In this document: one piece after another, positions 8,388 to 15,711 of the stretch
Position numbering within the stretch: position 1 is the stretch's first letter
Layout: the number at the start of each line of letters is the position of its first letter
Origin: Litorimonas sp051251645
Lineage (GTDB): Bacteria; Pseudomonadota; Alphaproteobacteria; Caulobacterales; Maricaulaceae
Reading direction: 5' to 3'
DNA: 64,000 bases
NCBI GenBank assembly: GCA_051251645.1
Contig: JBPOEY010000002.1
Coordinates: 558,001 to 622,000 of the forward strand
Translations under genes and position numbers: made by a program
Notes under the pieces: model-generated
Told to the model about the DNA's origin: nothing
What the model saw: only the letters and a program-made list of their open reading frames with translations
The model's database searches: none

Positions 8388-9113
8388 ATGACAGACCCAA
8401 CTCGACGATTAGGCATTCTTGGCGCAGATGGACGCATGGGGCGCGCGGTTGAAGCCGCTTGCGCGGGACAATTTGCCGTCGCAGCCCGCATAACGCTGGA
8501 TAATCCGGACTATGCAAGCCTTGCCGCCTGTGACGTGATCATTGATTTTTCAACGGGATCGGCTTTGGTCGCAGCGCTTCCGCATCTCAAGGGCGGAACG
8601 GCGCTCGTCTCTGGGACAACAGGTTTGAGCGCGGCGCAGAACGCGGCAGTCACAAACGCGTCTGACCGCTTACCCCTTTTCCGATCCGGTAACTTTTCCA
8701 TTGGCATCGCGGTCTTATCAGCCTTGGCGAGGCAAGCGACGACGGCTTTAGGCAAGGGTTGGGATGTCGAAATTTTGGAAATGCATCATCGTCATAAGGT
8801 TGATGCCCCGTCAGGCACAGCCCTGATGTTGGGAGAGGCCTGCGCTCAGGGCCGCGGGGTGTCGCTGGCTGACGTCGCCGCTCACAACCGTGAGGGCCAT
8901 CGCCGGAACGGAGAAATTGGCTTTGCCGTGTTGCGCGGCGGCGGTATTTACGGAGACCACGAAGTACGGATCGTCTCTGAGTCTGAGATGATTACGCTCG
9001 GCCATCAAGCGCTCAACCGGGATGTCTTCGCCCACGGCGCGGTGTCAGCAGCAGAATGGCTGATTGGTCGTGCGCCGGGCCTGTATTCGATGGACGATCT
9101 TATAAAGCCTTAA
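8388..9113 (+). CDS. dapB: 4-hydroxy-tetrahydrodipicolinate reductase
   Basis: Catalyses the NAD(P)H-dependent reduction of hydroxy-tetrahydrodipicolinate in the diaminopimelate/lysine pathway. The N-terminal Rossmann motif is LGILGADGRMGRAVEAA; the substrate and catalytic motif is EMHHRHKVDAPSGTALMLGE (about residue 135), with the expected His-His-x-x-Lys. At 241 residues it is slightly shorter than many DapB proteins. The ATG at 8388 has AGGAG just before it, so I prefer it to an in-frame codon at 8319. The 3' end overlaps the convergent gene at 9100 by 14 bases. dapF and dapD are elsewhere in this window rather than in an operon with it. Confidence 0.95.
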   Translation: MTDPTRRLGILGADGRMGRAVEAACAGQFAVAARITLDNPDYASLAACDVIIDFSTGSALVAALPHLKGGTALVSGTTGLSAAQNAAVTNASDRLPLFRSGNFSIGIAVLSALARQATTALGKGWDVEILEMHHRHKVDAPSGTALMLGEACAQGRGVSLADVAAHNREGHRRNGEIGFAVLRGGGIYGDHEVRIVSESEMITLGHQALNRDVFAHGAVSAAEWLIGRAPGLYSMDDLIKP

Positions 9114-9597
9114 GCTCATCTTCTAGTCGCCCCGGTGTGTGTGCATGATAACGGCGGGCGAAAATATAGGCGATGGCGGCCCACGCACCGAACAAGCCGA
9201 AGAAGATAAAGAATGCCCAGACCAGATAGCCGGGTTCAAAGACGCGGGACTGGCCCGACGCCTGCCATAAGAGATCCAATGTCACCTCTAATATTTTAGC
9301 AATGAGCGGCGTGGCGAGTAAAACAGACCATAGGGCCGCCGCGGCATAGGTTGAGGGGCGCGGCCCATTGATCCGGCGGTAAGTGGCCACAAAGTCCGCC
9401 CGACCGACGTCTACAGGGATCATTCCATGCTGTGTTCGATAGTCAAAATCCTCAATGGCGTCCCGCTCAATGCCCATCCAACCGATGATGGCGCGCACCG
9501 TAAACGCGAACGCTACAAGCGCGACCGGACCAAACACAGCCCAAAGAACAATATCAGCGTAAACCATAGCCTTCGATATGGCGTATATAGGCTTCAC
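9100..9597 (-). CDS. Uncharacterised membrane protein, two to four TM segments
   Basis: A 165-residue protein with an N-terminal membrane region (about residues 12-40), a soluble central loop (ERDAIEDFDYRTQHGMIPVD) and two further hydrophobic segments (about 85-105 and 123-148). The tail is charged. I do not recognise the family. A second in-frame ATG lies at codon 11. The gene converges on dapB with a 14-base overlap and is divergent from the flavin reductase at 9661, leaving a 60-base promoter space. Confidence 0.7.
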   Translation of the reverse strand: MKPIYAISKAMVYADIVLWAVFGPVALVAFAFTVRAIIGWMGIERDAIEDFDYRTQHGMIPVDVGRADFVATYRRINGPRPSTYAAAALWSVLLATPLIAKILEVTLDLLWQASGQSRVFEPGYLVWAFFIFFGLFGAWAAIAYIFARRYHAHTPGRLEDELKAL

Positions 9598-9660
9598 TTC
9601 AAGTCACTTGCCTCGTTAGAGTGTCTCATCTACGGGCTTCGGCTCACTTAGAAGGCCATC

Positions 9661-10221
9661 ATGTCCAGACCTGTTTCAATTGCTTTTATCTGTGCGTCCT
9701 TGCGGCATGGATCCATCAACCAAAAGCTGGAAACAGCCTTGATGGTCAAAGCGGCCGCCTTGGAGGCCGCTTTGACCAAGGTCGATCTGTCTGATTATGA
9801 GATGCCGCTATTTCATGGCGATCTAAAAGCGCCTGATACAGTCAAAGCCCTGATTGATCATCTCAAAAGCTTTGACGCGGTCGTTATCATCACGCCAGAA
9901 TATAATGGCTCTCTCCCGCCGCTGCTCAAAAACATGATTGATTGGACCTCAACCGTTGAAACCGGACATTTGACCGGGCCTGTTTACGGTATTGCATCCT
10001 GTACGCCCGGCCCGATGAGCGGGATCATGTGTTTGCGCCAACTGCATTATATTTTGAACCGTCTGGGCGCGCATGTTGTCCCGACACAAGTCGGATGCGG
10101 CAATGCCTCAGCCGCATTTGATGGCGATGGCCGTCTCTCAGCCGAACCTGCCAACAGCCTATCTGACAAGATGCTAGGCCAGCTCATCACTCAGGCCAAA
10201 CAGGCGCGCACGGCCGAATGA
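9661..10221 (+). CDS. NAD(P)H-dependent FMN reductase family protein
   Basis: A flavodoxin-like fold of 186 residues. The FMN phosphate loop is in ICASLRHGSINQKL, and the second flavin loop is the family signature ITPEYNGSLPPLLKNMIDW (about residues 79-97). A GPVYGIASCTPGPMSG stretch follows. Family members reduce FMN, quinones, azo dyes or chromate with NAD(P)H; the physiological substrate is not evident. AAGGCC precedes the ATG. The stop overlaps the nth start by four bases (ATGA), so the two are translationally coupled. Confidence 0.88.
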   Translation: MSRPVSIAFICASLRHGSINQKLETALMVKAAALEAALTKVDLSDYEMPLFHGDLKAPDTVKALIDHLKSFDAVVIITPEYNGSLPPLLKNMIDWTSTVETGHLTGPVYGIASCTPGPMSGIMCLRQLHYILNRLGAHVVPTQVGCGNASAAFDGDGRLSAEPANSLSDKMLGQLITQAKQARTAE

Positions 10222-10898
10222 AAAAAGAAAAGCTCTATAAAGACCTGCCGCGTCCGAAGTTAAACCGGGCGCAAATTGCTGAGATTTATGAGCGTCTGTG
10301 TCGGGAAAACCCAAACCCGCGCACAGAGTTAAACTATACGAACCCGTATACGCTTGTCGTCGCCGTCGCCCTATCCGCGCAAGCGACAGATGTCGGCGTC
10401 AATAAAGCCACGCGGGCTTTGTTTGAGAAAGCCGATAATCCGCAAGCGATGGTCGATCTGGGCGAAGACGTGGTCCGCGATCATATCAAGACCATCGGGC
10501 TCTATCGCAATAAGGCCAAAAACGTCGTCAAGCTGTCCCAAATGATCTTAGACGACTTTGGCGGCGAAGTTCCGACCAATCGCGATGATCTGGAAAAACT
10601 CTCTGGCGTTGGGCGTAAAACAGCGAACGTTGTGATGAATGAAGCCTTCGGCCAACCGACGATGGCCGTCGATACGCATATTTTCCGCGTCTCTAACCGG
10701 ACTGGTATGGCACCTGGAAAAAACCCGGTCGACGTTGAGCTGAACTTGCTGCGCGTGACCCCCGATGACTACCGGATGGGCGCACATCACTGGATTTTAT
10801 TGCATGGACGGTACACGTGTGTCGCACGGACTCCGAAATGCTATGATTGCCGGATCGCAGATTTGTGTAAATACACGCCCAAGACACCGGATCCATAA
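10218..10898 (+). CDS. nth: Endonuclease III
   Basis: Bifunctional DNA glycosylase/AP lyase that removes oxidised pyrimidines. The helix-hairpin-helix LSGVGRKTANVVMNE (about residues 129-143) contains the catalytic Lys, and the catalytic Asp is in AVDTHIFRVSNR. The C-terminal [4Fe-4S] loop shows the canonical Cys spacing in CVARTPKCYDCRIADLC (C-x6-C-x2-C-x5-C). At 226 residues its length is normal. It overlaps the upstream flavin reductase by four bases and precedes the DsrE-like gene by 18 bases, so these three are probably one transcript. Confidence 0.96.
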   Translation: MKKEKLYKDLPRPKLNRAQIAEIYERLCRENPNPRTELNYTNPYTLVVAVALSAQATDVGVNKATRALFEKADNPQAMVDLGEDVVRDHIKTIGLYRNKAKNVVKLSQMILDDFGGEVPTNRDDLEKLSGVGRKTANVVMNEAFGQPTMAVDTHIFRVSNRTGMAPGKNPVDVELNLLRVTPDDYRMGAHHWILLHGRYTCVARTPKCYDCRIADLCKYTPKTPDP

Positions 10899-10916
10899 AT
10901 CCCGAAAGGCTTCCCG

Positions 10917-11456
10917 ATGCGTTTTCTCCTCGCCGCTCTTTTAACGCTCTCTCTACCCGCCTTTGCCTTGGCAGGCCCCGCAGATTTCAAAACGGGCCCC
11001 ATAATTGAAGGCTTTGGCCCCGTCGCCGCTATCACAGAGGCCCAAGCCCTGCCCGAAGACGCGCGGTTTAAAGTCGCTTTTGATACGGCAACAGGCTCTG
11101 AGGGCGGTGCCCTAAACCAGACATTGGAAAGCGCGGCACGATTTATTAATATGCATGGGGCGGCTGGCGTTAAGCCAGAGAACATCGACGTGGCCGTGGT
11201 TATTCACGGCGGCGCGGCGTTTGATCTGTTATCGACAGGCGCACACAAGGCTCGACGCGATGGGGCCGATAACCCCAATGTCGCCTTGATTGATGCACTG
11301 ACGGACGCGAGTGTCCGGATCATTCTGTGCGGACAGACGGCCGCTTACCGCGATATTACGAAAGACGACCTTCTACCGAATGTCGAATTGGCGCTGTCGG
11401 CTATGACGGCACATGCGCAACTGCAGCAAAGCGGCTACACACTAAACCCGTTTTAG
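10917..11456 (+). CDS. Secreted DsrE-family protein
   Basis: A 179-residue protein with a clear signal peptide (MRFLLAALLTLSLPAFALAG, cut near residue 19) followed by a DsrE-like alpha/beta domain. The domain features are FKVAFDTATG, then ARFINMHGAAGVKPENIDVAVVIHGGAAFDLL, and VRIILCGQTAAYRDI with one cysteine in the position of the family's active Cys. Cytoplasmic DsrE/TusD relatives move sulfur; periplasmic members such as this are uncharacterised. GAAAGG lies 7 bases before the ATG. It follows nth closely and converges on the response regulator at 11463. Confidence 0.78.
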   Translation: MRFLLAALLTLSLPAFALAGPADFKTGPIIEGFGPVAAITEAQALPEDARFKVAFDTATGSEGGALNQTLESAARFINMHGAAGVKPENIDVAVVIHGGAAFDLLSTGAHKARRDGADNPNVALIDALTDASVRIILCGQTAAYRDITKDDLLPNVELALSAMTAHAQLQQSGYTLNPF

Positions 11457-11462
11457 CGAACT

Positions 11463-12170
11463 CTACTCCCGGGCGAGCGAGTAGCCGCCCGCTTCGGTCA
11501 GAAGAATGCTCGCCTGCCCTTTAACGGGTTCGATTTTCTGGCGCAGCCGATAGACATGGGTCTCCAGCGTGTGCGTCGTGACCCCGCTATTATAGCCCCA
11601 GACTTCTTCTAACAGTTCATCCCGACCAACGGGTTTGCCGCCTGCGCGATAGAGATATTTCAGAATATTGGTTTCTTTTTCCGTCAGGCGAATGTCGCGC
11701 ACCACTTTGCCGTCGTCAGGCTGTGGCGGTGTCATGCGTTTCGCTGACGGTTTGAACACATAGGGCCCAATGCGGAACGTCGCGTCCTCAGACTGCTCGA
11801 AACTCCGCAAATGCGCGCGGATCCGGGCAATAAGAACCGAGAGCCGGAACGGCTTGGTCACATAATCATTAGCACCACTATTGAGGCCGAGGATTTCGGA
11901 GGCTTCGCCCGTGTTCCCCGTCAGCATAATGATCGGGGCCGCCACACCATGTTTGCGCATGACAGCACAGGCATCTGTGCCTTGCATGTCGGGCAAGTCG
12001 ATATCGAGCACGATGGCATCAAAATCGCCGTCTTGGGCGGCTTTGATCCCGTCTGCCGCTGTGGCGACGGCCGTGGTTTCAAACTCATCGAAGAAGGCGA
12101 ATTGGGAGGTTAATTCCTCACGAAGCGCGTCATCATCATCGACAATCAGGATACGTTTTTTAACAGACAT
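11463..12170 (-). CDS. OmpR-type two-component response regulator
   Basis: A 235-residue response regulator. The receiver domain (about residues 5-118) has the acidic pocket RILIVDDDD, the phospho-acceptor Asp in AIVLDIDLPDMQG and the Lys in DYVTKPFRLSVL. A winged-helix DNA-binding domain follows (RLTEKETNILKYLYRAGGK, then THTLETHVYRLRQKIEP). The C-terminal half strongly resembles the CenR-type regulators that control envelope biogenesis in Caulobacter-like bacteria; that identity is recollection, not tested. Its neighbour on the other strand is an L,D-transpeptidase, which fits a cell-wall role. No histidine kinase is adjacent. Confidence 0.9.
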   Translation of the reverse strand: MSVKKRILIVDDDDALREELTSQFAFFDEFETTAVATAADGIKAAQDGDFDAIVLDIDLPDMQGTDACAVMRKHGVAAPIIMLTGNTGEASEILGLNSGANDYVTKPFRLSVLIARIRAHLRSFEQSEDATFRIGPYVFKPSAKRMTPPQPDDGKVVRDIRLTEKETNILKYLYRAGGKPVGRDELLEEVWGYNSGVTTHTLETHVYRLRQKIEPVKGQASILLTEAGGYSLARE

Positions 12171-12242
12171 AGGGGGTCTCTAGACCAAGCAGCCCATTTG
12201 CGCCAATCAGCGTTTTGTTTTGGTCGATCAAAGGGATGTGAG

Positions 12243-12758
12243 ATGCGTGTGAACGACCCCCTTCAATTTGACACGAAAACCGGCATCGTGACACTCGGGG
12301 CATGGTCGGCGCCGTTCGGATTTGGCCGTGACGGCGTCATTGGACAAAGCGATGGCCGTGAAGGCGACGCGAAGACTCCTCTCGGCGCTTATAGGCTCCG
12401 GTTCGGGCTTTATCGCGCCGACCGCCTGCCCTGCCCGAGCTCAGCTCTAACACTCCACCCCATGCAAACTGACGATGGGTGGTGTGACGCCCCAGAAGAC
12501 CCAGCCTATAATCGCTTTATCCGGCGACCTTACCCCGCCAGCCATGAGCCGCTGTGGCGAGACGACGGGGCCTATGATGTGATCTTAGTGATGAGCCATA
12601 ATGACAGCCCGCCTGAGTCGGGTCGGGGCTCCGCCGTTTTCATCCATTGTCGTCAGCCGGACCATCGTCCCACGCTGGGGTGCCTGGCGCTGGCGCCGGG
12701 TGACATGTGGGCGCTCTTGCCAAACATGCGTTGGGGTCTGCGCGTTGAGGTCACCTAG
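12243..12758 (+). CDS. YkuD-type L,D-transpeptidase domain protein
   Basis: A 171-residue protein matching the short YkuD-like family: an N-terminal strand region (GIVTLGAWSAPFGFGRDGVIG), GDAKTPLGAYRLRFGLYR, and the C-terminal catalytic block HCRQPDHRPTLGCLALAP with His and the nucleophile Cys of the HxnS/T-x-GC motif. These enzymes make 3-3 cross-links or attach proteins to peptidoglycan. No signal peptide is visible, which is common in this subfamily but leaves location open. The ATG at 12243 follows GGGATGTGAG; an upstream codon at 12198 is less likely. It is divergent from the response regulator and overlaps the next gene tail-to-tail by four bases. Confidence 0.82.
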   Translation: MRVNDPLQFDTKTGIVTLGAWSAPFGFGRDGVIGQSDGREGDAKTPLGAYRLRFGLYRADRLPCPSSALTLHPMQTDDGWCDAPEDPAYNRFIRRPYPASHEPLWRDDGAYDVILVMSHNDSPPESGRGSAVFIHCRQPDHRPTLGCLALAPGDMWALLPNMRWGLRVEVT

Positions 12759-13990
12759 TTCGGCATGACATCTGCCTGCGCCAGAACTGTGCGACGTTCT
12801 CCGTAGGTCGTGACGCGCACGGGTCGTCGCGGCAGAATCAGATCGACGGTCTCATTCGGTCGCACGAGCGCCCGATCAATCAGAAGGTCCGGCGCGTCTG
12901 GGTCGGTCGCCTCAATCACAACCCAAAGGTCGCGTACATCGTTCGGAATGAAGCGGGTGCTTGAAACCTGAACTCTGTCCGACCCAGCCAGCCAGCGCTG
13001 CCGCCCGTTTACAAGAATTTCTGGCCGAGGGTAAACGTGCAGATCGAAGCCACTATCCGCGTCTGGTACGGCATAACGCCAGCCATCGCCTTGTCTGTCG
13101 GTGCAATGGGTCTGCGACACAGTGAACGGATCCAGCCCATAAGTTTCGTTGAGTAATTGCGCCATCCAAACATGACCGAAACTGTCCGGCGTTTCGCGGG
13201 CGTGGCTGTGTCCGACATGGATCAGCACTTTGGCGTTCGGGTCGCTCAAAACGCGCTCCCAAAGCTGGCGCGCCTGTTCGGATTCCCTGAGTGCGACCCG
13301 CTCTTCAGGCGTTGCGCCCTCTGGGGCATGCACTACGCTTTCATAGGAAACCGGCTTCAGGCCGAGCGACAGAGCATCGACAACGGTTTGCGCAAATACG
13401 GGATCCTCCGTGTAGTAGCCGTTTTCAGGTGGGAGATATCCCCTGTCCATGACCGCTTGTTGCCATTTATCATGATCGAAATCGCTGTCATCATCGGCCG
13501 GATAAAAGGTTTCGGCAGCATAATGGGTAAATCCCATTCTCCTGAGGGAGGGTAATAGTCGACGAATGAAGGCGCGATTTTGCGGGCTGGAATGATCTTC
13601 ATTGATAATGATGATCCGGTGGCTCTGAGCGGCCTTTAGGACGGCGTCTACAGCGCCATTTTGTAATGTCGCGCGCGTATCGTCTGTGCAGAGCTTGGGC
13701 GGTCGACTAACGTTCGGATCAATCTCCGTGGAGTCACGTCCCATGAAGGAATATTTTTGCCGGAACATTCGGTATGTGTCCGGCTCTGTTTGCATCAACT
13801 TTGCGAGACGGACGAAATCACGTTGGTTCAGCGCCTCCCGCGTCGTTTTGGCTCGTTCGGGCACGGCTGTGTCAGTCTCTGCGACCCCCTGTGGGACCGA
13901 AACTTGGCTGTCTCCCGTCGCCCCAACGTCGGGGGAGGCGTTGCAAGCCCCCAGCGTCGACAGGAAGAGAACAAAAGCCACAGACCGCAT
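12755..13990 (-). CDS. Lipoprotein of the ChaN/Ere/Tiki-like superfamily
   Basis: A predicted outer-membrane lipoprotein of 411 residues. A short signal ends in a lipobox (FLSTLGAC, Cys at about 16), followed by a Ser/Thr/Glu-rich linker. The core has IIIINEDHSSPQNRAF (a GExH-like metal motif), THYAAETFYP and KVLIHVGHSHARETP (an HxxGxxHA motif). These are the hallmarks of the fold shared by ChaN haem-binding proteins, erythromycin-esterase-like proteins and Tiki proteases. The start at 13990 has AAGGGG about 7 bases upstream; a GTG at 14011 is less likely. The superfamily is fairly clear; substrate and activity are unknown. Confidence 0.7.
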   Translation of the reverse strand: MRSVAFVLFLSTLGACNASPDVGATGDSQVSVPQGVAETDTAVPERAKTTREALNQRDFVRLAKLMQTEPDTYRMFRQKYSFMGRDSTEIDPNVSRPPKLCTDDTRATLQNGAVDAVLKAAQSHRIIIINEDHSSPQNRAFIRRLLPSLRRMGFTHYAAETFYPADDDSDFDHDKWQQAVMDRGYLPPENGYYTEDPVFAQTVVDALSLGLKPVSYESVVHAPEGATPEERVALRESEQARQLWERVLSDPNAKVLIHVGHSHARETPDSFGHVWMAQLLNETYGLDPFTVSQTHCTDRQGDGWRYAVPDADSGFDLHVYPRPEILVNGRQRWLAGSDRVQVSSTRFIPNDVRDLWVVIEATDPDAPDLLIDRALVRPNETVDLILPRRPVRVTTYGERRTVLAQADVMPN

Positions 13991-14050
13991 CGGAAAACCC
14001 CTTGTTTTCACTTAAATAACAAGTTGAAAACCATTGTCAAAATTGAGCGG

Positions 14051-14728
14051 CTAGCGATGGCTCCGTTCACCAAACAGTGCGCTTCCCACGCGAACATGCG
14101 TGGCGCCAAACGGGATCGCGGTTTCATAATCTGCGCTCATTCCCATCGACAGACCCGCGAGCCCATGGCTTTTCGCCATTTTTTCTAAGCGCCAAAAATG
14201 CGGCGCTGCGGGCTCATTTATCGGCGGGATACACATGAGCCCTTCAAGGTTCAGATTATATTCTCCGCGCAAGCGATCCAAAAACGCGCCAAGATCATCG
14301 GGCGCGACACCCGCTTTTTGATCTTCTGCACCAATATTCACTTGCACAAACAAACGCGGCATCCGCCCGACGGCATCCGCTGCTTTCAACAGTGCCTTTG
14401 CTAGCTTTTCCCGGTCGAGCGTCTGAATGGCGTCAAACAGAGCGACGGCATCCTTCGCCTTATTCGTCTGCAACGGCCCGATCAAATGGAGCTCTAACCT
14501 GTTGCGATGCGTCGAAAAAGTTTCGCCCCAACGGGTCTGCGCTTCTTGCACGCGGTTTTCACCAAACACGGTGAGTCCCGCATCAAGCCCCGCCTGAATG
14601 CGATCATCAGTCTGCACTTTAGAGACGGCAATCAGAGTTGGTGCGCTCACCCCGGCTGTTTTAGACGCTGCCGCAATCCGCGTGAGAATTTCCGTGCGCG
14701 CATCGGCTATGGTAGGATCATCATTCAT
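14051..14728 (-). CDS. YggS-family pyridoxal-phosphate homeostasis protein
   Basis: A 225-residue single-domain PLP-binding TIM-barrel protein (PLPBP/YggS). The PLP lysine is in TLIAVSKVQTDD, followed by GLTVFGENRVQEAQ, LELHLIGPLQTNKAKD, a VNIGAEDQKAGV stretch and the phosphate-binding GLSMGMSADYETAI. The family has no known enzymatic activity and buffers free PLP, affecting amino-acid and vitamin B6 balance. I start it at the ATG whose complement is 14726-14728, which overlaps head-to-head (CATG) with the ATG of the ThiE-like gene. An upstream in-frame start at 14821 would run deep into that gene. Confidence 0.93.
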   Translation of the reverse strand: MNDDPTIADARTEILTRIAAASKTAGVSAPTLIAVSKVQTDDRIQAGLDAGLTVFGENRVQEAQTRWGETFSTHRNRLELHLIGPLQTNKAKDAVALFDAIQTLDREKLAKALLKAADAVGRMPRLFVQVNIGAEDQKAGVAPDDLGAFLDRLRGEYNLNLEGLMCIPPINEPAAPHFWRLEKMAKSHGLAGLSMGMSADYETAIPFGATHVRVGSALFGERSHR

Positions 14729-15689
14729 GCGCACGCCATACGAAACCAAGCCCCTGCTGCAAAGTCGCCAAATGGCCCCAATGACGAAGATTGCGGCGCA
14801 GTTCTCTGGCTCCCGGCTCAACCCGCTTGTCCTGATGAGCGATCCGGTTCGAACCCCGGATGTGCTGACATTGGCCGCTCATATGCCTCCACACTCAGCC
14901 TTGATTTACCGACATTTCGGATCACCGGGATTGGAACGACGTCTCCGCCACTTAACCGAAGCGCGCGGCGTGCAACTTTTAATCGGGAATGATCCGGCGT
15001 TGGCCGACGCCTGCGGCGCAGACGGGGTTCATTTCTCGCGAACAACGCCAGGGGCCGATCTATTACGCTATCGTGACGCGCAGCCTAATTGGATCATCAG
15101 TACTGCCGGAGCGAAAGACCGTTTAGATGTCAGACCGCTCGACGCGCTGGATGCCCTGTTTCTCTCGACCGTCTTTACCTCTGAGAGCCCGTCAGCCGGA
15201 ACACCGATGGGCGTTGAGGCGTTAAAATTGCTGAGAGACCATTACGCCTGCCCGGTTTTTGCCTTGGGCGGGATTAACAGTGATAATGTTGCTGCGCTGA
15301 TCGGCAGCGGGATCGCCGGGATCGCCGCCATCGACGGTCTTGCGACAGAGATAAGGACACAGAATATGACTGACCCTATTCACGCAAAACCCGCCGGCCA
15401 TGTCACAGTGACTAAGCAAATGAGCGATGATTTGATTACGTTTAACGCCGATGTGGCGGGAGAGGCGGCGACGGGGGAGCTAACTTTGCGCCGTGTTTCT
15501 GACGCCGTCTGGAATGCCAATCATACGGGCGTGCCCAAAGCCATTGGCGGGCGCGGTGTTGGCAAAGCCCTCATTGCCGCCATGGTCGAAGATGCGCGCC
15601 AGCAGGGCTACCGCGTGGTTCCCAGCTGTTCGTTTGTGGCCGCGTTATTTAAGCGAAAGCCAGAATGGGCCAAAGACGTCGCAGCTTAA
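14727..15689 (+). CDS. ThiE-like (TENI) domain fused to a YjdJ-type GNAT domain
   Basis: One open frame of about 320 residues joins two domains. Residues about 28-200 resemble thiamine-phosphate synthase/TenI barrels (GADGVHFSR, FALGGINSDNVAALIGSGIAG). The usual ThiE pyrophosphate-site residues look altered (ISTAGAKD in place of an S-x-H motif), so classical TMP synthase activity is doubtful. Residues about 230-320 are a small GNAT-type acetyltransferase domain (NHTGVPKAIGGRGVGKALI, VVPSCSFVAALFKRKPEWA). AAGGA lies 8 bases before an in-frame ATG at 15366, so the GNAT part may also be made separately. Alternative first starts are 14772 and 14781. It is divergent from yggS with overlapping start codons. 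Confidence 0.75.
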   Translation: MRTPYETKPLLQSRQMAPMTKIAAQFSGSRLNPLVLMSDPVRTPDVLTLAAHMPPHSALIYRHFGSPGLERRLRHLTEARGVQLLIGNDPALADACGADGVHFSRTTPGADLLRYRDAQPNWIISTAGAKDRLDVRPLDALDALFLSTVFTSESPSAGTPMGVEALKLLRDHYACPVFALGGINSDNVAALIGSGIAGIAAIDGLATEIRTQNMTDPIHAKPAGHVTVTKQMSDDLITFNADVAGEAATGELTLRRVSDAVWNANHTGVPKAIGGRGVGKALIAAMVEDARQQGYRVVPSCSFVAALFKRKPEWAKDVAA

Positions 15690-15711
15690 AAGACCCGGCG
15701 AAGATTAGGGC

